Assembly (NCBI RefSeq): GCF_051903925.1
Contig: NZ_CP173678.1
Span: 2,914,001 to 2,978,000, forward strand
Direction of reading: 5' to 3'
From: G051903925 sp051903925
GTDB lineage: Bacteria; Pseudomonadota; Alphaproteobacteria; Zavarziniales; Zavarziniaceae
Length of the DNA: 64,000 nucleotides
This document shows, in pieces, positions 57,592-64,000 of the stretch. Below the pieces are notes generated by a model. That model saw nothing but the letters and a program-made list of their open reading frames with translations. It had not been told where the DNA came from and made no database searches. The first letter of the stretch is position 1, and each line of letters opens with the position of its first letter. The position numbers and the translations under genes are program-made.

Positions 57592-57890
57592 GGCGGCTTG
57601 GGGCCTTGGTCCCGCCCGTTTTGCCGCAGGGCAGCATGAACCCGTTCGCACCGGCCGCACGCGCACCGTCCGCGGTTGCGCAAACGCGGACGGGCTGGAT
57701 GCGCAAAGCTCCAGGCTGGCCGTCATCCGCGCTGCGCAAGGCGCGCAAGACAAGGGCGCTCGGCCGTCCGCGCGGCACCGGCGCGGTGCGCCGCCCCGGC
57801 CCTGGCTGAGGCATGAGACGTCTCCTTTGACGGGCGCCGCCGCGGCCTCCCACGGCCCCAGGCGATGGGGTCTGGCGATCGGCGCGAACG

Positions 57891-57923
57891 GGCGAATCGT
57901 TGGTGATGCCGTGCCGATTCGCC
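57891..57923 (-). terminator. Hairpin just after smc
   Basis: GGCGAATCG (57891-57899) pairs perfectly with CGATTCGCC (57915-57923) across a 15-nt loop, starting 3 bp after the smc stop. No U-run, so only a probable terminator or mRNA end stabiliser. Confidence 0.4.
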
Positions 57924-57925
57924 GG

Positions 57926-60900
57926 CTATTCCGCGGCGCGCAGGACAGGCGCACGGGCCAACTCGACCGAAACCAGGCGCGAGACGCCGCGCTCGGCCAT
58001 GGTGACGCCATAGAGGCGGTCCATGCGCGACATGGTCAGGGAATGGTGGGTGACGACCAGGAAGCGCGTCTGTGTCCGCCGCGCGACATCTTCGAGAAGG
58101 TCGCAGAAGCGCTGCACGTTGGCATCGTCCAGCGGCGCGTCGACCTCGTCCAGCACGCAGATCGGTGCCGGGTTGGTCAGGAAAACGGCAACGATCAGCG
58201 ACAGCGCCGTCAGCGCCTGTTCGCCGCCCGACAACAGGCCCAGCGACTGGAGCTTCTTGCCCGGTGGGCTCGCCATGATCTCCAGGCCTGCTTCCAGCGG
58301 ATCGTCCGACTCGCTCAGCACCAGGTGAGCGCGGCCGCCGCCGAACAGTTTCTGGAAGACCTCGCCGAAATGCTGGTTCACCGCGTCGAAGGCAGCGGCG
58401 AGCTTCTCCCGCCCCTCGCGGTTCAGGGCGCCGATCGCCTGGCGCAGGCGGGCGATGGCCGCGGTCAGATCGGCCCGTTCGGTCTGCAGGGTGACGATCT
58501 CGCGCCCGATCTCCTCGGCCTCGACATCGGCGCGGAGATTGACGGGACCCATGGCGTCGCGGTCGCGCTTGAGCTTGTCCAGCCGCTGCTCCACACCGTC
58601 GGCGGGCGGCAGGTCGTCGGCGGCGTCCAGGCCGGCCGCGTCGGCAAGGTCGCGGGGCGACAGACCAAGGCGCTCGGTGATGGCCGCTTCCAGGTCGGCC
58701 AGGCGGCCCGCGGCCTGCTCGGCCGCACCCTCGGCCCGGATGCGCCGCTCCCGCGCGTCGGCCAGCGCTGCCTCGACCGCACGCACGGCGGCGTGGGCGC
58801 GCGTCCCGTCGGCTTCTGCCTCGCCCAGCGCCTGGGCGGCCGCATTGCGCGCATTCTCACCCGCGGCGATCCGCGTCTCCGCCGCCATGCGCGCTTCGGC
58901 CAGTTGGGCAGGCCTGTCCTCCAGCTCGGCCGCCTCGGCCCGCAGGGCCAGGACCCGGGCATCGAAGGTGGCGATCTGGCCCTCCGCTGCTGTCCGCCGC
59001 CTGGTCCAGGCCAGATCCTCGGCCGTGACCGCCTCGATCCGTTTGGCGCGGGCCAGCGCCTCTCGCCGCAGGCTCTCAAGCTGGCCGCGCTTCTCGGCCA
59101 GGGCTGAACGCAGCAGTCCCACCTCGCGGGCGAGTGCAGTGCGCGCCTGTTCCAGCGCGTCGCGCGGGGGCAGGGCGGCAGCTCGCGACTCCGCCGCGGC
59201 CAGGGCGGCAGCCACGTCTGCCGCGTCGCGCTCGACCCGGGCCATGCTCTCAGCCAGTGCCGCCAGCTTGGCCTCCCGCTCGGCCCGGACGCGGGCAGCC
59301 CGGGCCGCTGCCTCGCGCAGACGGGCCAGCGTGTCCTCCAGGCCACGCAGGGCCTGGCGACGGTCCAGCACCTGGGCGTTGGCGGTCGCCCGTGCGGCCC
59401 GCGCCGCCTCGTGCGCCGTACGGGCGTTGGCCAGGACTGCCTCTGCCTGGGCCTGCTCTGCCTCCAGTTCGCCCAGGCGGTTGCGCTGGGCCAGGCGGAT
59501 TGCCGCGGCACTGGGCGCCTCGGCCGCAGCCTGGAAACCATCCCAGCGCCACAGCGCGCCCTTGCGCGTCACCAGGCACTGGCCGGGCTGAAGCTGTGCG
59601 GCCAGGGCCGGCCCCTGTTCGGGCAGGACAATTCCGACCTGCGACAGGCGGCGGGCGAGGGCGGGCGGCGCCTGGACCTTGTCGGCCAGCGCTTCGACGC
59701 TTGGCGGCAGGGACGGCGCCGCGTCATAGGGCGGCAGGGTCGTCCAGCGCACCGGGGCCGGCTGGTCCAGCGGTGCCTCGACATCCTCGCCCAGCGCGGC
59801 CCCGAAGGCGGCCTCATAGCCCGGCGCCACACTCACCTGGTCGAGGATCGGGGCATGGCGCCCGCTACGGCCACTGCTCAGCACCTGACGCAGGCCCTTG
59901 GCCTCGCTGGCGCAGCGTTGGACGTCCGCCTCGGCCTTGCGCGCCTGGGCCTGGGCCTGGGCTTCCGCCGGTTCGCTGTCGCGCGCCGCCGCCTCCGCCG
60001 CGTCCAGCGCGGCCCGGCCGTCGGCCAGCTGCGCCTCCAGCGTGGCGATGCGGCCGGTGGCGTCATCCATCGCCGGGTCGGCCGCCTGCTCGGCGCCAAG
60101 CCGGTCACGCTCGCCGGCCAGCCTGCGCTGGTCGTCGAGGCTGCGCTGGCGCTTGCGCTTCAAGTCGTCCAGCTCGCGTTGCAGGGCGGCCGCGGCGGCG
60201 TCGCGCTCGGCCAGCCGGCGGGCGGCCTGGTCGGCCTGGGCTTCAGCGGCGGACAGGCGGCCGCCAGCCGCTTCCAGCTCTGTCTGGGCCGCAGCCTCCA
60301 GCGCGGGCTGGGCGCCGCGCTGCGCCTCCAGTTCGGCCCGTTCCTGGCCCAGGCGGGATTGCGCCTGGGCCGCGTCCTCGACCAGCGCCTGCTCGCGGGC
60401 GCGGTCGCGCTCGGCCTGCACCACCTGGTTCGCCAGGCGCTGGCGTGCCTCGCCGACGCGCCGTTCCTCGAGCGCCAGCCCGTCACGCTCCACCCGCGCG
60501 GCGTGCAGCGACTGGGCGAGCTCGGCCTCGCGGCTGCGCAGTGCGGGCAGGCCCGCTGCGATCCCCGCCTCGACCGTCGCGGCGGCGGCGGCTTCCGCCG
60601 TCAGGCGCACGACCAGCGCCTCCGCCTCGCGCAGGGTGGCGGCGGTGGCGGCGATGGCGCCGGCCGCTTCGCGATGGCGCATGTGCAGCAGCAACGCCTC
60701 CGCCTTCCGGATGTCGGCGGCCAGGTTGCGATAGCGCGTCGCCTGCCTTCCCTGACGCTTCAGGGCGGCCACCTGCGTCTCCAGCCCGCCGATCAGGTCA
60801 TCGACCCGCTCCAGGTTAGCTTCCGCACCCTTCAGCTTCAGCTCGGCCTCGTGCCGGCGGGCGTGCAGGCCGCCAATGCCGGCCGCCTCCTCCAGGACGG

Positions 60901-61384
60901 CGCGGCGTTCGGCGGGCTTGGCCGCGATGATGGCCGCGATGCGTCCCTGGCCCACCAGGGCGGGGGAGCGCGCGCCGGTCGCCGCATCGGCGAAGAGCAG
61001 CTGCACGTCGCGGGCGCGGACTTCCTTGCCGTTCACGCGATAGGTGGAGCCGACGTCGCGCGTGATCTTGCGACTGACCTCAAGCTCGTCGAGTTCGTTG
61101 AAGGCAGCCGGCGCATCGTGGCCGTCATTGTCGAGGGCCAGGGCCACCTCGGCGAACGGCTTGGCCTGCCGGCTGGTCGTGCCGGCGAAGATCACGTCGT
61201 TCATCTCGGTCCCGCGCACCAGACGCGCCGAGCTTTCTCCCATGACCCAGCGCAGGGCTTCGAGCAGGTTCGACTTGCCGCAGCCATTGGGTCCGACAAT
61301 GCCGGTCAGGCCGGGCGCTATGACCAGCTCCGACGGCTCGACGAACGACTTGAAGCCGGACAGACGCAACCGGGTGAAGCGCAA
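57926..61384 (-). CDS. smc: Chromosome segregation protein SMC
   Basis: 1152 residues. N-terminal ATPase half with Walker A GIVGPNGCGKSNLLEALRWV (about 30) and ALVGQGRIAAIIAAKPAERR; long Ala-rich coiled coils (about 165-500 and 660-980). The hinge is about 510-620 (APILDQVSVAPGYEAAFGAA). The C-terminal half holds signature LLSGGEQALTALSLI and Walker B ICVLDEVDAPLDDANV. SMC dimers entrap and loop DNA with ScpAB. Preceded by dsbA (82 bp), all on the minus strand. The high Ala content of the coils reflects GC bias. Complete. Confidence 0.96.
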   Translation of the reverse strand: MRFTRLRLSGFKSFVEPSELVIAPGLTGIVGPNGCGKSNLLEALRWVMGESSARLVRGTEMNDVIFAGTTSRQAKPFAEVALALDNDGHDAPAAFNELDELEVSRKITRDVGSTYRVNGKEVRARDVQLLFADAATGARSPALVGQGRIAAIIAAKPAERRAVLEEAAGIGGLHARRHEAELKLKGAEANLERVDDLIGGLETQVAALKRQGRQATRYRNLAADIRKAEALLLHMRHREAAGAIAATAATLREAEALVVRLTAEAAAAATVEAGIAAGLPALRSREAELAQSLHAARVERDGLALEERRVGEARQRLANQVVQAERDRAREQALVEDAAQAQSRLGQERAELEAQRGAQPALEAAAQTELEAAGGRLSAAEAQADQAARRLAERDAAAAALQRELDDLKRKRQRSLDDQRRLAGERDRLGAEQAADPAMDDATGRIATLEAQLADGRAALDAAEAAARDSEPAEAQAQAQARKAEADVQRCASEAKGLRQVLSSGRSGRHAPILDQVSVAPGYEAAFGAALGEDVEAPLDQPAPVRWTTLPPYDAAPSLPPSVEALADKVQAPPALARRLSQVGIVLPEQGPALAAQLQPGQCLVTRKGALWRWDGFQAAAEAPSAAAIRLAQRNRLGELEAEQAQAEAVLANARTAHEAARAARATANAQVLDRRQALRGLEDTLARLREAAARAARVRAEREAKLAALAESMARVERDAADVAAALAAAESRAAALPPRDALEQARTALAREVGLLRSALAEKRGQLESLRREALARAKRIEAVTAEDLAWTRRRTAAEGQIATFDARVLALRAEAAELEDRPAQLAEARMAAETRIAAGENARNAAAQALGEAEADGTRAHAAVRAVEAALADARERRIRAEGAAEQAAGRLADLEAAITERLGLSPRDLADAAGLDAADDLPPADGVEQRLDKLKRDRDAMGPVNLRADVEAEEIGREIVTLQTERADLTAAIARLRQAIGALNREGREKLAAAFDAVNQHFGEVFQKLFGGGRAHLVLSESDDPLEAGLEIMASPPGKKLQSLGLLSGGEQALTALSLIVAVFLTNPAPICVLDEVDAPLDDANVQRFCDLLEDVARRTQTRFLVVTHHSLTMSRMDRLYGVTMAERGVSRLVSVELARAPVLRAAE

Positions 61385-61466
61385 GCAGGTTCCCCTTGAA
61401 CGGGACCCCGCCCAACCCCCACCCGTCGCCTTGGCGCGCCCGAACGGGGACGCGCGCCAGTCCGGG

Positions 61467-62132
61467 TCAGAGGTTGGGTCGGGCGTCCTTGATGATCTTT
61501 TCCAGTTCCTCGAACGACAGCGCGCCGGAATAGACCTCGTTGTCGATCACGAAGCTGGGGGTCGAGGTGATCTTGAAGATGTTCTGTGCGTCCAGGCGGT
61601 ACTGGACGATGCGATTCTTCAGCGCCTCGTCGACCTTGCAGGCATCGTACTGGGCCTTTGGCAGGCCGCCCATCTTGGCGATGTCGTCCAGTGCCGCCTG
61701 CGGATCGGCCGAGGTCGCCCAGTTCTGCTGCGTCGCGTAGAGCACCTGGAGGAAAGCACCGGCCCGTTGCGGCCCGGCGCAGCGCACCAGGACCGAACCG
61801 GCAAGCCCCGCGCGATCGAACGGGAAGTCGCGGAACACCAGCCGCACCTTGCCTGTGTCGATGTACTTGGTCTTCAGCTCCGGAAACGTCGTGATATGGA
61901 AATGCGCGCAATGCGGGCAGGTCAGCGACGCATATTCCAGGATCGTCAGCGGTGCATCGGCGTTGCCGAAGACGATTTCGTCCGCGGCGATCTCCTGCGG
62001 CGTGGCGCTGGCCTGGCGCACGCCCAGGCCGCCCACCAGAGCGGTGGTGCCCACAAGACCTAGTAGGGTGCGGCGCGAGAACGGCATGGTCATGATGGCA
62101 TCACAAGATGTTGTGGATGTAAAGGCTTGCAT
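61467..62132 (-). CDS. DsbA-family thioredoxin-fold oxidoreductase
   Basis: 221 residues from ATG 62132 with AGGAG 5 nt upstream. Tat-type signal sequence MPFSRRTLLGLVGTTALVGG (residues about 16-35). Thioredoxin fold with active site ASLTCPHCAHFH (C72-P-H-C75) and cis-Pro STPSFVIDNEV. A periplasmic disulfide oxidant or isomerase of the DsbA/BdbD type. It lies between dciA and smc, a neighbourhood found in many alphaproteobacteria, and probably shares a transcript with dciA (1-bp gap). Confidence 0.92.
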   Translation of the reverse strand: MQAFTSTTSCDAIMTMPFSRRTLLGLVGTTALVGGLGVRQASATPQEIAADEIVFGNADAPLTILEYASLTCPHCAHFHITTFPELKTKYIDTGKVRLVFRDFPFDRAGLAGSVLVRCAGPQRAGAFLQVLYATQQNWATSADPQAALDDIAKMGGLPKAQYDACKVDEALKNRIVQYRLDAQNIFKITSTPSFVIDNEVYSGALSFEELEKIIKDARPNL

Positions 62133-62133
62133 G

Positions 62134-62691
62134 TCATCTCCTGGTATGGAGGGATTCGGTCTGGAGCACCTCTGCCCCCAGGCGCGCCAGGGCGTCGCGC
62201 AAGGGGCCGGGTTGGACCTTGGCGGCAAGGTCGGCCGCCTGGGCCGTGCTGGCGGGGGACGGGGCGGCCCGGGGCGGCCGGGCGGGCGCCCGCCCGGCAT
62301 AGCCCTGGGCCATGGCGAGGCGCTCGACCGCGCGAAACCCCAGATAGGCGTTGATTCGTTCCAGCAGCACGCCGGCACTGTGCTGCAGTTCCAGTGCCGC
62401 CGTGCCTGTCGCCACGATGTGCAGCGTGGCGCCCTCCTCGCGGCCCCGGGGCCAGGCCAGCTTGACCGGCGCGGTGCTGCGGCCCATCCGCTCGCCCACG
62501 ATCGCGGGCCAGCGACTGAGCAGCTCGACCTGGGCAAAGCCCTGGCGCCGCGCCGCCGGTGCAATCACCGGGGCGACGCAGGCACCAAGGGGACGCGGGC
62601 CCTGGAAGCGGGTCGCGGGTGCTGCGGCGGCGCGTGCCTTGGGCGCCTTGGTGCGGGGGGAGCGGGGCGCGGTGGGGGGCACGGGGGACAT
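62134..62691 (-). CDS. dciA: DUF721 / DciA-family protein
   Basis: 185 residues from ATG 62691. The basic N-terminus (about 1-45, Arg/Ala/Pro-rich) is followed by the DUF721 domain: VELLSRWPAIVGERMGRSTA, VKLAWPRG, ATLHIVATGTAALELQHSAG and LLERINAYLGFRAVERL. DciA proteins load the replicative helicase DnaB in bacteria without DnaC. The domain motif is typical; the flanks are low-complexity. It is divergent from mutY, 47 bp apart, and upstream of the dsbA gene on the same strand. Confidence 0.85.
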   Translation of the reverse strand: MSPVPPTAPRSPRTKAPKARAAAAPATRFQGPRPLGACVAPVIAPAARRQGFAQVELLSRWPAIVGERMGRSTAPVKLAWPRGREEGATLHIVATGTAALELQHSAGVLLERINAYLGFRAVERLAMAQGYAGRAPARPPRAAPSPASTAQAADLAAKVQPGPLRDALARLGAEVLQTESLHTRR

Positions 62692-62738
62692 CGGGGCGGA
62701 CCTTAGCGTGGCCGAGGCTTGCCGACTATTGTGGCGCG

Positions 62739-63836
62739 ATGATGGTGAAAGCCGCGGCACCCGGCGAAGCGGGGCCCCCCAGTGAATGCGACCCGGATCG
62801 CAGCCTGCCCGATGTGCGGGCCGACCTTCTGGCCTGGTACGACACGGCGCGCCGGCGCCTGCCCTGGCGCGCCGATCCCGGGGTCGCCGCCGATCCCTAT
62901 CGGGTGTGGCTGTCCGAGATCATGCTGCAGCAGACGACGGTCGCGGCCGTGGCGCCCTATTTCGCGCGCTTCCTGGCGCGCTGGCCCGATGTCGGGGCGC
63001 TGGCCGCGGCACCGCAGGAGGAGGTCCTGCGCGAGTGGGCGGGACTTGGCTACTACGCCCGTGCCCGCAACCTGCATGCCTGTGCCCAGGCGGTGGCGGC
63101 GGGGGGCGGGCGCTTTCCCGCCGATGTCGCGGCGCTGCGCGCGTTGCCGGGCGTCGGCGCCTATACGGCGGGAGCGATTGCCGCGATCGCATTCGGCATC
63201 GAGGCGGGCGCGGTCGACGGCAATGTCGAGCGGGTGCTGGCCCGCGTTCTGGCCGTGGACCAGCCGCCGGCCGAGACCAGGCGCCGGGTGACGCAGGCGG
63301 CCGCAGCCCTGGCCCGTGGGCCACGGCCGGGCGACCTGCTGCAGGCGATGATGGACCTGGGCGCCACCCTTTGCACACCGCGCAGCCCCGCCTGTGCCCT
63401 GTGCCCGGTGCGGCCGCACTGCGCCGGCTTCCGCGCCGGCCTGGCGGCCGACCTGCCGCGCAAGGCGGCCCGCGCGCCAAAGCCGACGCGGCGCGGCATC
63501 GTCTACTGGCTGCGCGACGGGATGGACCGGGTGTTGCTGCGGCGGCGGCCGCCCAAGGGCCTGCTGGGCGGCATGCCCGAACTGCCAGGAGGGGAGTGGG
63601 TGGTGGGGGAGCCGGCCGAAATGCCGCCCCTGGCCGCCGACTGGCGTGCCGTTCCGGGTGCTGTGCGCCACGTCTTCACCCACTTCTCGCTGGAACTCGA
63701 AGTGCGCCGCGCCCGCCTGCGCTTCGCCCTGGCGCCGCGCGGGACCTATTGGGTGCCGATCGCCGAGATCGACCAGGCCGGCCTGCCCGCCCTGATGGCC
63801 AAGGCTGCCGCCCATGCCTTGCGCGCGGGCGGCTGA
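62739..63836 (+). CDS. mutY: A/G-specific adenine DNA glycosylase
   Basis: 365 residues from ATG 62739 (ATG 62742 equally possible). HhH-GPD domain: LPWRADPGVAADPYRVWLSE, IMLQQTTVAAVAPYF, the hairpin ALPGVGAYTAGAIAAIAFG with the catalytic Asp in VDGNVERVLARV. The 4Fe-4S ligands are seen in CTPRSPACALCPVRPHC. The C-terminal NUDIX-like domain, about 235-360, recognises 8-oxoG. MutY removes A mispaired with 8-oxoguanine. Convergent with the ccrM gene, 4 bp apart. Confidence 0.95.
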   Translation: MMVKAAAPGEAGPPSECDPDRSLPDVRADLLAWYDTARRRLPWRADPGVAADPYRVWLSEIMLQQTTVAAVAPYFARFLARWPDVGALAAAPQEEVLREWAGLGYYARARNLHACAQAVAAGGGRFPADVAALRALPGVGAYTAGAIAAIAFGIEAGAVDGNVERVLARVLAVDQPPAETRRRVTQAAAALARGPRPGDLLQAMMDLGATLCTPRSPACALCPVRPHCAGFRAGLAADLPRKAARAPKPTRRGIVYWLRDGMDRVLLRRRPPKGLLGGMPELPGGEWVVGEPAEMPPLAADWRAVPGAVRHVFTHFSLELEVRRARLRFALAPRGTYWVPIAEIDQAGLPALMAKAAAHALRAGG

Positions 63837-63840
63837 GCCT

Positions 63841-64000
63841 TCAATGGGCGATGGCGCCGCCGGGCAGGCCGCCCGCAGCCGGAAGCTCGGCGCGCACCTG
63901 GGCCCGCAGGGCGTCGAGGGGGACGGTCTTGCCCTTGTAGTCCAGGTGCCAGAAGGTCCAGCCGTTGCACGCCGGCGCACCCTGCACCTGGGCGCCGACA
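63841..64000 (-). CDS. ccrM: CcrM-type adenine DNA methyltransferase, C-terminal part
   Basis: The last 52 residues of a minus-strand gene that runs off the window. The block GAQVQGAPACNGWTFWHLDY and PLDALRAQVRAEL matches the C-terminal domain of CcrM, the cell-cycle-regulated methyltransferase of GANTC sites in alphaproteobacteria. This domain helps DNA strand separation and recognition. The catalytic DPPY/FxGxG region is off-window, so activity cannot be seen. Convergent with mutY. A strong indicator of an alphaproteobacterial host. Confidence 0.88.
   Translation of the reverse strand, partial: VGAQVQGAPACNGWTFWHLDYKGKTVPLDALRAQVRAELPAAGGLPGGAIAH

Larger units (their letters stand above)
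57480..57925. other. Intergenic region between smc and atpI
   Basis: Contains the smc hairpin at 57891-57923 and the atp promoter-like sequence at 57562-57591. The remaining DNA, about 57600-57880, is GC-rich and carries only overlapping shadow frames; no gene is supported. Confidence 0.6.

Noticed and set aside
55719..57809. 696-residue plus-strand frame opposite the F0 operon
   Set aside because: It is the reverse of atpF', atpE, atpB and atpI, all clearly real; the product is a repetitive Gln/His/Arg-rich shadow.
59411..61399. Long plus-strand frames antisense to smc, including 662 and 561 residue ones
   Set aside because: SMC on the minus strand has intact Walker motifs and hinge; the antisense frames are low-complexity products of GC-rich coiled-coil codons.

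Overview
The window is a 64 kb, very GC-rich stretch of an alphaproteobacterial chromosome, most like a Rhodospirillales-type organism. The reasons are lineage-typical genes and synteny: the C-terminus of a CcrM-type adenine methyltransferase next to mutY, dciA, dsbA and smc; separate b and b' subunits in an F0 ATP synthase operon that lacks F1; a mreBCD-PBP2 block; and alphaproteobacterial intergenic palindromes. All identifications come from reading the sequence. No database search was run.

Layout. (1) 1-5.9 kb: the right end of an integrated element. A tyrosine integrase sits against the 3' end of a tRNA-Lys(CUU) gene. Upstream is a tightly overlapping nine-gene operon encoding several small unknown proteins, a KOW-like protein, an AlpA/excisionase-like HTH and a ParB-like protein without a ParA. 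Further left are a divergent small gene, a 35-codon ORF with a perfect Shine-Dalgarno and a palindrome centred on its stop codon, and the end of an SNase-type nuclease. (2) 5.9-10.8 kb: tRNA-Lys, then mrdA(PBP2)-mreD-mreC-mreB for cell elongation; rodA is absent. (3) 10.9-14.5 kb: a Uma2-type protein, ilvC, and a divergent response regulator/HisKA_2 pair whose kinase has a degraded ATPase domain. (4) 14.5-20.4 kb: a DUF4142 protein, then dispersed parts of a partner-switching pathway (STAS antagonist, CHASE2-SpoIIE phosphatase, RsbW-like kinase) mixed with an MBL hydrolase, FecR and an OmpA-type lipoprotein. (5) 20.4-23 kb: cytochrome b561, two YceI proteins and MsrA.

(6) 23-34.3 kb: a phenylacetate catabolic region: paaK, epoxide hydrolase, a Baeyer-Villiger-type monooxygenase, MOSC protein, paaG, paaI and paaABCDE. 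Four intergenic regions carry related TGACCGATCGGTC-like palindromes, suggesting one TetR-type (PaaR-like) regulator acting on dispersed units. The regulator, paaZ, paaH and paaJ are not in the window. (7) 34.3-42.5 kb: SnoaL-like protein, RidA, a peptide-type ABC transporter operon with a DUF1989 protein, and a divergent MarR regulator. (8) 42.5-49.9 kb: an HEXXH protein, CheZ, amidase, AlkA-like glycosylase, and a large RND/MMPL transporter followed by a lipoprotein. (9) 49.9-54.6 kb: a tandem glycine riboswitch upstream of gcvT-gcvH-gcvPA-gcvPB. (10) 55-64 kb: atpI-B-E-F'-F, smc, dsbA, dciA, mutY and the end of ccrM.

Four different palindromic intergenic elements lie between genes, one of them inside paaABCDE. 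Start codons were refined where a Shine-Dalgarno or a gene overlap argued for it; several are TTG or GTG. Most long alternative ORFs are antisense shadows caused by GC bias and were left out.
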